From Chara braunii (lineage: Eukaryota > Streptophyta > Charophyceae > Charales > Characeae): 50,318 nucleotides of DNA. A program made the position numbers and the translations under genes. Location of the stretch: the NCBI GenBank assembly GCA_003427395.1, contig BFEA01000525.1, positions 569,439-619,756 on the forward strand, read 5' to 3'. Positions 32,361 to 41,868 of this stretch are shown here, one piece after another. How positions within the stretch are numbered: the first letter of the stretch is position 1; each line of letters begins with the position of its first letter. The notes beneath the pieces were generated by a model. The model saw nothing but the letters and a program-made list of their open reading frames with translations, did no database searches and was not told where the DNA came from.

Positions 32361-32530
32361 NNNNNNNNNNNNNNNNNNNNNNNNNNNNNNNNNNNNNNNN
32401 NNNNNNNNNNNNNNNNNNNNNNNNNNNNNNNNNNNNNNNNNNNNNNNNNNNNNNNNNNNNNNNNNNNNNNNNNNNNNNNNNNNNNNNNNNNNNNNNNNNN
32501 NNNNNNNNNNNNNNNNNNNNNNNNNNNNNN
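32361..32530. other. Assembly gap (170 N)
   Basis: The flanks share CTGCTGAAGA (32322 and 32531), and CCCCC-TGGC(T/A)A-GGGGG hairpins follow at 32541 and 32632, so the missing part is probably a tandem or hairpin-rich sequence. Frames through the N run are meaningless. Confidence 0.99.
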
Positions 32531-32564
32531 CTGCTGAAGACCCCCCTGGCTAGGGGGCTGCACC

Positions 32565-32568
<4 letters not shown>

Positions 32569-32594
<26 letters not shown>
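32569..32594. repeat. (AT)n microsatellite
   Basis: Alternating AT run between the two CCCCC/GGGGG hairpins in the leader. Confidence 0.9.
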
Positions 32595-32595
<1 letters not shown>

Positions 32596-33535
32596 TTACT
32601 ACTTCAATGTTGCAGCAACAGTTCAAGATTTCCCCCTGGCAAGGGGGCTGTGTGACTGTGGCAGTAGGGTGGCTGATCAAGATCTCAGCCAACCCTAGAT
32701 CATGATCATTACTGCTGTGGCATCACACTAGCAGCATCTTGAAGGCCAAGATCCTATGGATCTTGGTAGAACTTTGCTCTTGGCCACCCAAGAGCCAGGT
32801 ATCACCATCCTACCACTAACCCACTCTCCCCCAACCTCTTTTCTCTTTTCCCCCCCATCATCTAATCATCTTTTCTCTCCCCTACCACTACTCTCCACTC
32901 CTACCCTCCTCTTCACTCATCCTCTGCAACCTTTTTCTCTCCTCTCCTCCCCACTCACCATCTCCCACTAATCTCATCTACCTCTCTCTACCTTTTCTGT
33001 ATCCTTCTCTCTCATTCTACCACTCTCCTCTCTCCCTTTCCTCCCCCAACTACAACCCCATCATCTCCCCCATCTCCCACTTAGCTTTTTTTTTCTCTTC
33101 TCACTTATTTCTCTCCTACTTCATCACCTTTCCATCCCCCTCCACCCAACTTCAAATTTTTCTGTTTTTCTTCTTTTCTCTTTTTCTTTGACTTAAATTT
33201 TCCCTTTTTCTCCAAAAATTCAAATTATCTTATTCCCTACTTCTTTTATCATTTTTCTGATTTATTATTATTATTATTTTTTTTTCTGAAAATTCGAATT
33301 TCCTTGCGGCACCCTCAAATCTGATTAGGAATTAGTCATTCTTGATTTCGACACACATTTTGACCCCGTGGGGTTAACGAAGTGCTGCCGAAATTTTTTG
33401 TTTTCTCTTTACTTAGTCTTTTTTAAGCACATTTTGACCCCTTGAGGGTAACGAAGTGCTCATCTTCGGTACTCTTCTTGTTCTTCTTCTTCCTTTTCTT
33501 CTAAGAGCAAGAAAAGTACGAGGATGACAAGACAA

Positions 33536-33536
<1 letters not shown>

Positions 33537-33585
<49 letters not shown>
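33537..33585 (+). repeat. 49-base A run
   Basis: Pure A run in the leader, possibly the tail of a small nested retroposon; no target duplication recognised. Confidence 0.9.
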
Positions 33586-33587
<2 letters not shown>

Positions 33588-33619
33588 CTTAGTTTTTCTC
33601 TTCACTCTCCTCCACCTCC

Positions 33620-33620
<1 letters not shown>

Positions 33621-33650
<30 letters not shown>

Positions 33651-33652
33651 TC
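33621..33652. repeat. (TTTA)n microsatellite
   Basis: Eight TTAT/TTTA repeats 36 bp after the A run. Confidence 0.95.
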
Positions 33653-33937
33653 TGAAATTTTTTATTTGCAGCATTTTGAAAGTTACTGTGCTCCTCTCGC
33701 TCTTTCCTTCCTCTTGGTACATTTTTGACCCCATGTGGGGTGGGAAAATGTTGCCGAAAATTCCAAAATATCATTTCTTTTTTTCACACTTTGTTTGTTT
33801 ATTTGTTTGTTTATTTTTATTATTTATTTTCTTTTATTTTCATTGTTTATTTTATTTTCTCTCCCTCTCCCCCCCATGGTTATTATTTTCTTTTCTTGAT
33901 TAGGTTGCCTCTACCCTCCCCTAACCACCCGAGCCTC

Positions 33938-33976
33938 GGTTAGGGTTTTCTTAGGGTTTTTCTAGGGTTTAGGGTT
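33938..33976 (+). repeat. Telomere-like TTTAGGG motif cluster
   Basis: Four degenerate copies of TTAGGGTTT / TTTAGGG, including TAGGGTTTAGGGTT. Too short and internal to be a telomere; lies about 220 bp upstream of the gag start. Confidence 0.7.
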
Positions 33977-34198
33977 CTCCTAAGCCCCCCCCTACTCCCC
34001 CACTTCCTCCCGTCGGGCACCCTGGACCCGAACGACTCCTCTCCCCTCGACTGAATTCGCGTCACTATGTCACGCGCGACCCACTGATCACGGGGCGAGC
34101 CGACACACGACTACCCACGCCGCTCTCGCGGTCCTCTCCCTCTCACCGGTGGTCCCCTGTCCCCATACCATAACCCCTCTTTCCCCCTACCTCCCACC

Positions 34199-36269
34199 AT
34201 GTCTACCTCTCTTCCTCCACTGCCCACATACAGGGCTACATCTAAGGAGTTCGTCGCGGCGCCATCCACCTCTCAGGCGTCCACCCACCCGACGGTCCAG
34301 GAACAGCACGTTGTGGACCCCACGGACCTCCGCGTTGTTTTTGCGTCTCTTCTTGCACCTCTGCAAGCGCGACTCGATGCACTTGCACCCTTGGAGAGGC
34401 AAGTCAACGCGCTCGCCCTCGAAGTTCACCACCGAAAGGACTCTCCTCATCGCTCTCCCCACCGCTCTCAGACCCTATCCCCCACCGGCTCGGAGTCCGA
34501 CTCTCCACAACTCCAGCGACGGAGACGTGGCGGTTCGTCCTCCTCCGCGGGCCAGGCCCAACACTCCCCCTCCGCAGTGGTGAGTGCTGCTGCCGCTAAG
34601 ACCATACCGTGTATTGTGGGGCATCCAGTGGCCCCTGTCGCTCACGCCGCCTCGGCCGCTTCGGCCACTGCCGCATGTGCTGTCGCCCAGATACCGGTAT
34701 CTGGCCAGACAGTTTCATCTATCCACCCCGGTGCTGCTCCAACTTCCTGCACCGGTCGCGGCACTACAGCTCAGAGTTCTTCCTCCTCCCGCTAGGGTAC
34801 TCTCTCCGCGCTCTCCACCTCCGACCCCGCGCACCCAGCGGGTGGTTACCCTACAGGCCACCATGGCGCAGCTCCAGGCGTAGATTCTCTCCTTGAGACA
34901 GTCTCACCCATCAAAGGCTTCCCACCCTTCTTCTTCTTATACCGCCCCTCCCACCTCTGTCTTGTCGGCCCGTTTCCCTCGACCGGCTCCGCCCCGTCTA
35001 CCCTACTACCTCGCTACTCCGTCACAGTTGGTTGCGGCTGTTGCCTCCACGTCTGCTGGACCTTCCACCAGCAGCCCCGGCTCTCAGCCTGCTACCTGTT
35101 CCACGTCTGCACCGGCCTCGACATTTGCCGCCGCAGTGCAGGCCCCTCGACCTCTCTCCCCTCGTCGTCAGCACAGCGGTCCCACCCTTGTGCGTTTGTC
35201 GGATATACCCAACTTCGATGGTACTATGCGTGTGTCGCATTAGTTGCAAGCTGCCACATGTGCGCTGATACTGACTAACACTGGTCAGGAGTTGTGGTGC
35301 TCTGTACTCGCAACTAAATTGCGAGACAGCGCATTCTCCGCATGAGAGAACTATTATACCCATCGTATTCACTCAGGTGAGGCTCCCACTCTCGCGGAGT
35401 TTACCTCGTTCCTCCATGACCGCTACGACACTCTCCACGATGCAACCGACGCCCTAGATCGGGTCACTCAGACACTGTGGCGCGGGTCCTCTGCACCAGC
35501 CGATCTTGAGCGGCACATTGGAGTGTTTCAGCACGCCCGCCTCATCTGCGATGAGGCACTCCTACCTGAGGTCCTTTTGACCAATAGGTTCGTAGTCAGT
35601 CTTCCGACTAACTACCGCATCGAGCTCTGGCGGTAGAGCTTTGCCTCCTCGGAGCAAGCCTACGAGGCTGCTCGACAGTACCAGCAGATGCAAAGTCGCT
35701 TCTCCGACGCCCCATCTTCTTCGCGATCCACCGCCACCGCCACCCAGTCACGCGGCACCACGCTAGGTCGATCCTCCTTCGCCGGTAAGTTTCGCCGACC
35801 AACTCGACCTGGAGCGCCATTGTCTCGACGTTACAGTTCTCTGGAGTACGGCGAGGATGCCTCGACAAAGCTTGACCCTACCTTTGGGGACGCCCCCAAG
35901 GACATCGAGCTCCGAGACGTCATCCAGTATCACTTGGATGACGACACCGTTCCCGTGGCCGAGCGCCTGCAGATGGCCATGTCTGCCATGGGTCGTGCAC
36001 GAAGTCGGGTTGCACAGGCTGGCGCCCACACACCCATTGTTCCTCAGATAGATGTCCCGCAAGGTTTTGTCCCTTCTCGCGGAGCTCTATCCCCTGAGGA
36101 GCATGCCGCCCTCAAGGCCCGTCGCGGCTGCCTTTGTTGCCGCCTGGATGGACACACCTCCTCACAGTGTCCATACCATACCGCCCTCGATTGGCACTAT
36201 GCTGACATCTCTCGTGAGCGTCGATCTCAGTCCCCCCCCGGCCCCGCCCAGCCAGCCCCACCCACCTAG
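34199..36269 (+). pseudogene. gag: Chromovirus gag, broken
   Basis: Starts ATG at 34199 after ACCTCCCACC. The N-terminal part is Pro/Ser-rich, followed by RVVFASLLAPLQARLDAL, which looks like a coiled coil. A frameshift between 34.6 and 34.8 kb moves to the third frame, which carries the capsid-like region (FTSFLHDRYDTLHDATDALD, then LERHIGVFQHAR) and stops at 34881, 35241, 35343 and 35634. The last open part (35688-36269) ends with a complete CCHC zinc knuckle (C-x2-C-x4-H-x4-C, 36129-36170; CLCCRLDGHTSSQC). The stops fit C-to-T changes in Gln or Arg codons. Codons are GC-rich compared with flanking DNA. Confidence 0.85.
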
Positions 36270-36274
36270 CCACG

Positions 36275-37216
36275 GTGCAGTGTGCCCATGAGGCCTCGCA
36301 CGTAGCCGGCTTCCCGACCACTGAGTCGTGGTTTGCCCCTTCGGCTACCCCACCAGAGTATCCTCGAGACATGACAGACGCAGTTCCCTCTGCCTCATCA
36401 TCTGTCGAGGTACCGTCTGCCTCACAGCAGACCGCCACATCTAGTGCTTCCCCTCTGAGACTTCTGACGCGTCGCGCCATTCACACAACCCGTTGTACCG
36501 CTCAACAGGCGACTCGCGATGACATTGTGTCATCTCTCCTGGACTTGAGCATTCTTCAGGCTCGTCAGAAGCGACTCACGAGACACCTCAATGTCCTGCG
36601 TCGTTTTCTCGCTCTGCTTTCTGACCCTGATCGCATCTTACCCATTATCCCTATTCGCCTAAGGACATCTACGAGGGTGTACCGCGCTTTATGGGACTCT
36701 GGCTCGCAGGGGGATTTCGTTCACCCTCGAGTGGTTGAGGAAGCTCGCCTAGCTACCTCTGGGTCTCGCTCTCCTATCTCTATTACCCTCGGAGATAACA
36801 AGACACAACGCTTCTTCGATCAGACGGTCCCCGACCTCCACTTCTCCCTCACCCTCCAGCCACCGGATAGTACCCAGGCGCCTCGGCGCTACCATTCCTC
36901 CGCATACTTCGACGTGCAGGAGACTGGGTACGACTTTATCCTTGGCACTCCCTGGTTTCGCCGGTTCCATCATGATGGCACAGAGGCCGAATGGGCGACT
37001 AAGACACTTGCTCTCAAAACGAAGTGTGGTCAGACCCATCGAGTCCCCTTCATTGGAACCACGGGCAACACCCCTCCAGACCTACCTCCCCAGGACCCTC
37101 GTCTCTCTGGGTCCCACCCAGACATCGCCTTCACTTCTCCTCGTTAGTTTGCTCACTTCATACGACAGGAGGACATCACGTTCTACTCAATGAACGTCAT
37201 GGATCTTCTTTGCTAG
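36275..37216 (+). pseudogene. pol: Chromovirus pol: aspartic protease region
   Basis: A 290-codon frame after gag. An N-terminal linker precedes a retropepsin-like domain with the active-site triad Asp-Ser-Gly at 36695-36703 (RALWDSGSQGDFVHP), followed by ITLGDNK and a hydrophobic FILGTPWFRR, the usual second landmark of Ty3/gypsy proteases. TAG at 37145 and 37214 interrupt the linker to RT. The gag and pol frames differ here, but damage in gag means the original gag-pol arrangement cannot be read. Confidence 0.82.
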
Positions 37217-38160
37217 GATCCACTCTGTCCCGAGGTTGAGCTCATCTCACTGGAGCCCGATCCTCCTGACCCTTCCTCCATCTTTGCGGCTCCCATTTCT
37301 ACGTCCACCTGTAAGCCTGCGGATACCCCCTCCACGTCCCAGGTCCTGGCGTCGCCGACTATCGAGTCCACACATACATCTCGTGTCGACGCAGACACTG
37401 AGGAACTCACACGGTTCAGGACAGACTTAGAGCCCGCCGTTCGTGACGTGATTCGAGAGTACCGCGTCGTCTTCCCTCCGTATTTCTCATACAACGGGAT
37501 CCCTCTGATGCGTGGTATTGAGCATTCTATCGAGCTCGTGCCTGACTATCGTGTTCACCATCAGGCACCGTACCGACTCTCGATTCCGGGGGCGACGAAA
37601 CTCAAGCGTCAGCTTAAGGAGCTCCTTCGACAGGGTTTCATTAAACCCAGTAACTCCCCTTGGGGTGCACCTGTCCTCTTTGCTCGCAAAGCGGACGAAA
37701 CTCTCCGCCTCTACATCAACTACCGCGGCCTTAACCGTTACACGGTTAAGACCAACTATCCCATGCCTCACGCGGATGAGCCGTTTGACCGTCTGGCAAG
37801 CAACCGCTTTTTCACGAGGATCGATTTTCGTAGCGGTTATCACCAGATCCGCGTTGCCGCAGCGGATCAGCCGAAGACCGTCTTCCGATCGCGCTTCGGC
37901 CACTACGAGTTCACGGTGATGCCATTCGACCTCACCAATGCACCTGCCACCTTCCAGACCACGATGAACGACATCTTCAGGGACATCCTCGAAGAATGCG
38001 TTCTCGTATACCTGGACGACATCTTGGTCTACATTCATACCTAAGAAGACCATATTAGACACCTCCGCGATGTCTTACAACGCTTACGCAAGCATGACTT
38101 TTATGCCAAGCTTAGTAAGTGTCAAGCTTAGTAATGTTATCCAAGGATACGCTAGGTATT
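37217..38160 (+). pseudogene. pol: Chromovirus pol: reverse transcriptase, truncated inside
   Basis: The fingers and palm are well kept to 38041: QGFIKPSNSPWGAP, RIDFRSGYHQI and the catalytic YLDD box at 38009-38020 (VYLDDILVYIHT). TAA follows at 38042. The continuing text EDHIRHLRDVLQRLR...FYAKLSK is normal for the family, but the part between KLSKC and the RNase H connection (roughly 50-60 residues, including the usual FLG...Y.RF region) is largely missing, so there is an internal deletion near 38.12 kb as well as the stop. Confidence 0.85.
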
Positions 38161-38880
38161 CCTACGTCCTTACCTCCTCCCTCCTCCGGAAGAACCCGTC
38201 GTGGTTTTGGACACCCCTCTGCGAGGACGCCTTCCGCGTCCTCAAGAAGGCGGTGACTTGTGCGCCGGTTCTTCGCCTGCCGGATTTTGATCGCCCCTTC
38301 ATCGTCACCACTGATGCGTCAGATTTTGCAGTAGGAGCAGTACTTTCTCATGTGTTTCCCTCTCCTCCTGATTCACCTTATCCCCATGTTCCTCCTTTCC
38401 CCCCCCCATCGTGCTGACACTGCTTCTCGACTTACGCCTATCCTCCCACCACTTCCCTCAACTAACAGTCCTCCTATTACTTACTCCCCGACCATCGCGG
38501 AGGATGGGACTGTTGAGGCTCGTGCTGGGGACTGCTCGATCGCCTTCTACTCCCGCCAGCTACTGCCTGCCGAGATAAACTACACTGTCGATGAACGTGA
38601 GGTTCTCGCAGTAGTTTATGTTGCCCGACATTGGCGTCATTATCTGCACGGGGCGCCCTTCACTGTGTGCACGGACAACTCAGTTGTCCTGGCTTTCCTC
38701 ACGAAGCCTAAGCTTTCCCCTCGACAGGTACGCTGGTGGCGTGACTTATCCGAGTTCAGTTTCACCACTCAGCCCATCAAGGGTGAAACGAACCGCGTTG
38801 TCGATGCCTTGTCTCGGCGTCCTGATCACAATCAGGAACCCATCCATCTTGCTGTCATCTCCATTACCACTGTTGATTAG
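38160..38880 (+). pseudogene. pol: Chromovirus pol: RNase H with a Pro-rich insert
   Basis: PSWFWTPLCEDAFRVLK and VTTDASDFAVGAVL (first catalytic Asp codon 38313-38315) lie in the third frame. After a nine-C run (38399-38407) the text continues in the first frame with AFYSRQLLPAEINYTVDERE, VCTDNSVV and VVDALSRR, covering the remaining acidic residues. Between strands 1 and 2 lie about 60 Pro/Ser/Thr-rich codons (38352-38535) where the family normally has about 10-15. TAG at 38878. The C run may be a true frameshift or a base-calling error. Confidence 0.83.
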
Positions 38881-40121
38881 TCGGTGATCGACGCATATCG
38901 CACTCAGTACCGCCACTGCCCCGATTATAGCTTCATCCACGCGACACTGCGGAGTGGCAAGACTGTTCCTTCCTGCTCCCTTAGGGAAAACGGCCTTGTG
39001 TACTGGCATGGCAGATCTGGTCAGCTAGAACCACATATCTGCGTTCCCTCCACCAGACAACTCCACGTCCAGGCTGTAGCAGAGTTCCATGACCAAGCAA
39101 CTGTCGGTCATATGGGCTTTCACAAGACGTTGGCTCGTGTTTGCCGCCTATACGTCTGGCCAAAGTCCAAGGACTTTGTCAAAGCCTACATCCAGGAGTG
39201 TCCTACCTGTCAGGAGGTGAACAGTGCGAACCACCTTCCGTATGGGTTACTTCAGCCTTTACCCATATATGAGGGTCGTTGGTAGTCCGTCTCGATGGAT
39301 TCATTGGTCCCCTCCGCCCACCCACTTAGCGCGGTCATGATGCTATCTTGGTCGTCGTCGATTGCTTAACAAAGCGTGCACAATTTGTCCCGTGCCGCTA
39401 TTGCATTAGCGCTCGTGAGGTCGCCGACATCGTCTTCGACCGAGTCGTGAGAGATCACGACTTACCCCAGAGCATCATCTCCGACCGTGACCCGTGCTTT
39501 ACCAGCACATTCTGGCGACGCCTACACAAGGTGTACGGATCTCAGCTCCGCTTCTCATCGTCTTACCACCCTCAGACGGATGGTAAGACTAAGGTCACCA
39601 ATAAAACTCTCGGTAATATCCTCTGAAAGTTCGTTAGGGATGACCAGCAGTGGGACTTACACTTAGCTCACGCGAAGATTGCATACAACCACGTTGTTTC
39701 GCCAGCCACGGGGATGTCGCCATTCTATTGCGACCTCGGCTACCACCCTCGCGTACCCGCGGACTTCCTACGACCATCGCGGTTGCGCCCAGACACTCGT
39801 TGTCCTGCGCTTGATGATTGGATCGCCCATATGGCGACGATTATGAAGCGCGCACACGAGAGTCTAATCGACTCCCAGACCCTCATGGCCGCACGAGCAA
39901 ACCGATCACGAATGGATCATCCATACGATGTGCTCGTCGACGCACGCCACTTGCAGCTCGAAGCGGACACGCTTCGCAAGTTCAGGCGTTGTTTCTTCGG
40001 TCCATACCGCATCCTTCAGGATGTCGGTTCTGATACTATCGCTAGTCTGGTCAGCTTCCGTGTGAAGCTGCCTGATTACCTTCGACAGGCTCGCGTACAC
40101 GATGTCTACCACGCCTCCTAA
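38881..40121 (+). pseudogene. pol: Chromovirus pol: integrase, broken, catalytic Glu lost
   Basis: Zinc-binding region: EFHDQATVGHMGFHKTLA, then CPTC (H-x6-H and C-x2-C). Core: VSMD carries the first Asp, followed by a one-base frameshift at about 39300; the second Asp is in IISDRDPCFTSTFW. The expected catalytic Glu in HPQTDGxTExxN is Lys here (HPQTDGKTKVTNKTL, 39570-39614). Stops at 39283, 39327, 39624 and 40119. The C-terminal GPYRIL...RVHDVYHAS region leads into the chromodomain. Confidence 0.87.
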
Positions 40122-40185
40122 CTGCGTCTTTATCGCAGACCGTCAGAGCGCTTCACCGGACGCCCGTATGAGCGCCCTCCACCTA

Positions 40186-40543
40186 TCATGGTGGACGGTC
40201 ACGAGGAGTTCGTCGTTTCCGACATCGTATCTCGCCGAGTGACCGACGATATCCCTCCACGCATTGAGTACGTTGTGCATTGGAAGGGTTATCCTGATGA
40301 GGAGGCTATTGGGAGCCCCTCGAGCACTTGCAGCACACCAGGATGTTGGTGCATGCATATGATCGTGCTCGTCGTGTTGAGATGTTTGCCCCTGCTCAAC
40401 CGACTGACCCTCTTCCTCCTCTTCCGGTTGAGGAGAGTGCTGAGGACAAGCCCGCTCCCCCTGAGGTCATTCCTCAGTCGCAGACGGTCGCCTCCGAGCG
40501 TCCACAATGCACTCATCGTCGCCCTTCACATTACGATGACTGA
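40186..40543 (+). pseudogene. pol: Chromovirus pol: C-terminal chromodomain, frameshifted
   Basis: MVDGHEEFVVSDIVSRRV, then IEYVVHWKGYPDEEA, is a classic chromodomain fused to integrase; the aromatic and WKGY residues are present. A one-base loss near 40310 shifts the frame; the helix (EHLQHTRMLVHAYDRAR) continues in the second frame to a natural-looking stop at 40543. Chromodomains of this type direct integration toward modified chromatin (family knowledge). Confidence 0.88.
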
Positions 40544-40545
40544 CA

Positions 40546-41517
40546 CTCTTATCCTCTATCTCTCCCCACTGACTCACACCATCAGGTACTCCATCATCAG
40601 CTCTTCTTCAGGATGTCAACGTTTTGCGGCTCTGCTTCGATATCGACCTCGACTCCTACTTCATCGACGTCATCGACCACTTCGACGACTTCAGTCACCT
40701 TCTCGACTTCAACCATCTTATCGGTTTCAACTACTTTGGACGTGACTACTTCACGCCACCACCCTACCCTGTACATTCCCTTGCATCTGTCACATGATGG
40801 TTCTCACTTAACTGGGTCTCTTTGAGTTGGGCTCTCCCTTGGGATCGCATAGGCATTGGGACCGTAGCGTTATCTTGGCCTCCTTGCTCCAAGATTTAGC
40901 TCCCCCCTCCCCCAGTCGGTGAGTTTTGTGCATGTTTCCCTCACCCACTGCCCTCATCGTCCTAGTGTCGGCCCTTGCATGCCTTCAGTTAGACATATCT
41001 CCACCCTATTCCTTTTTCACGGTCGACTCTGCATGGTGTCATCCTTTTGTCGAGCATTACCCACTCTGATGGTCTATCTGTTAGGGTCATTGGTTTTGTT
41101 TCGCTACCACTCTCTCACCTTGACCTGGTGACATATCTCACCTTCATGTGTGACTGTCCTTAGGAGTTTCGATTCTTAGGCTGCATTCACCCCGTCTGAG
41201 ACCATCCCACTCTTAGTGGTTCAGCGATAGGACATTACCTTGTGCCATATTGCTCTTTTTCCTTTCCGCACTGAGGCAATTGCCTCCAGGACTTTAGGAT
41301 TGTATATTGCTACATTTCATTTTTGCTGTTAGATAGGACATGTATACCAGACATTTGCTTTTCGTTTGACATTATGTAGCTTAGGCTGCATCGCATGGAC
41401 TCAGCATGGATCTTGCTTCGCATCCTAGATCTTTCAGCTTTCTTTATTGCAGAGTTCCGCTGCTTTTGCGGATAGCGTGTTTATGGCTCTTGCAATCCAT
41501 TACAGGTCTCAGGATTG
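40546..41517 (+). other. Chromovirus 3' non-coding region
   Basis: About 970 bp without a credible frame. No purine-rich tract adjoins the 3' LTR; the last bases are TTACAGGTCTCAGGATTG. A C-rich string (CTCCCCCCTCCCCC, about 40901-40914) is the only homopolymer-like feature. Confidence 0.7.
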
Positions 41518-41863
41518 TGCAGCGGGCCTCCATCTGCCCTGGCCTACAACCAGGGCCTATTTGGCTATTTGCCAGTCCGGCCTGTGGGACCAGGCCGTGG
41601 CCTGACCCCACAGGCCGTGTGCTGTTCCAGTCCTGCCCGGTACTAGTGTCGGTACCACTCCAGTCCAGTCAATCAGTCCGCTGGGGGTATACCCCAACTG
41701 TTGTCTGTTTTTCATCATTCTTCATTTTTGCACTGTTGGAATACGTGCGGTGTTGAGTCTGCGTCGGAGCTGCGCTGTCCCTTCCAGCTCCATCTCCACT
41801 TCCTCCTTCCTCAACCCCTTATTCTCCATCCTGTCGGACCGCCATCCCGGCGGGTCCGGCACA
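41518..41863 (+). repeat. 3' LTR (346 bp)
   Basis: TGCAGCGGGCC...TCCGGCACA; about 95% identical to the 5' LTR, with a ~10-bp shorter CAGTCC-rich segment. Confidence 0.95.
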
Positions 41864-41868
41864 CTGTT
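41864..41868. repeat. Chromovirus target-site duplication (3')
   Basis: CTGTT, identical to 31535-31539. Confidence 0.92.

Larger units (their letters stand above)
33350..33765 (+). repeat. Hairpin + GCTGCCGAAATTT units in the chromovirus leader
   Basis: Three units: ACATTTTGACCCCGTGGGGT then GTGCTGCCGAAATTTTT (33353-33392); ACATTTTGACCCCTTGAGGG (33428-33475, downstream motif altered); ACATTTTTGACCCC-ATGT-GGGGT then TGTTGCCGAAAATT (33718-33765). ACCCC/GGGGT can pair in each. The downstream motif matches the GCTGCC arrays of the inverted-repeat arms. Confidence 0.8.
31540..41863 (+). mobile_element. Full-length Ty3/gypsy chromovirus (LTR retrotransposon), decayed
   Basis: A 10,324-bp element (including a 170-bp assembly gap) with TG...CA LTRs, perfect 5-bp target duplication, tRNA-Met-type primer site, gag with a CCHC knuckle, and pol in the order protease, RT, RNase H, integrase, chromodomain, which defines a chromovirus. 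LTR identity of about 95% says insertion is not very recent. Coding parts carry about 12 nonsense codons, several frameshifts and an internal deletion, so the copy cannot move by itself. No polypurine tract is evident before the 3' LTR. It sits within the Penelope-like relic. Confidence 0.95.

Noticed and set aside
32035-32698. Frames running through the N gap
   Set aside because: The sequence is unknown there; open frames are artefacts of N handling.
33938-33976. True telomere or interstitial telomeric tract
   Set aside because: Only about four degenerate copies lying inside a retroelement leader.
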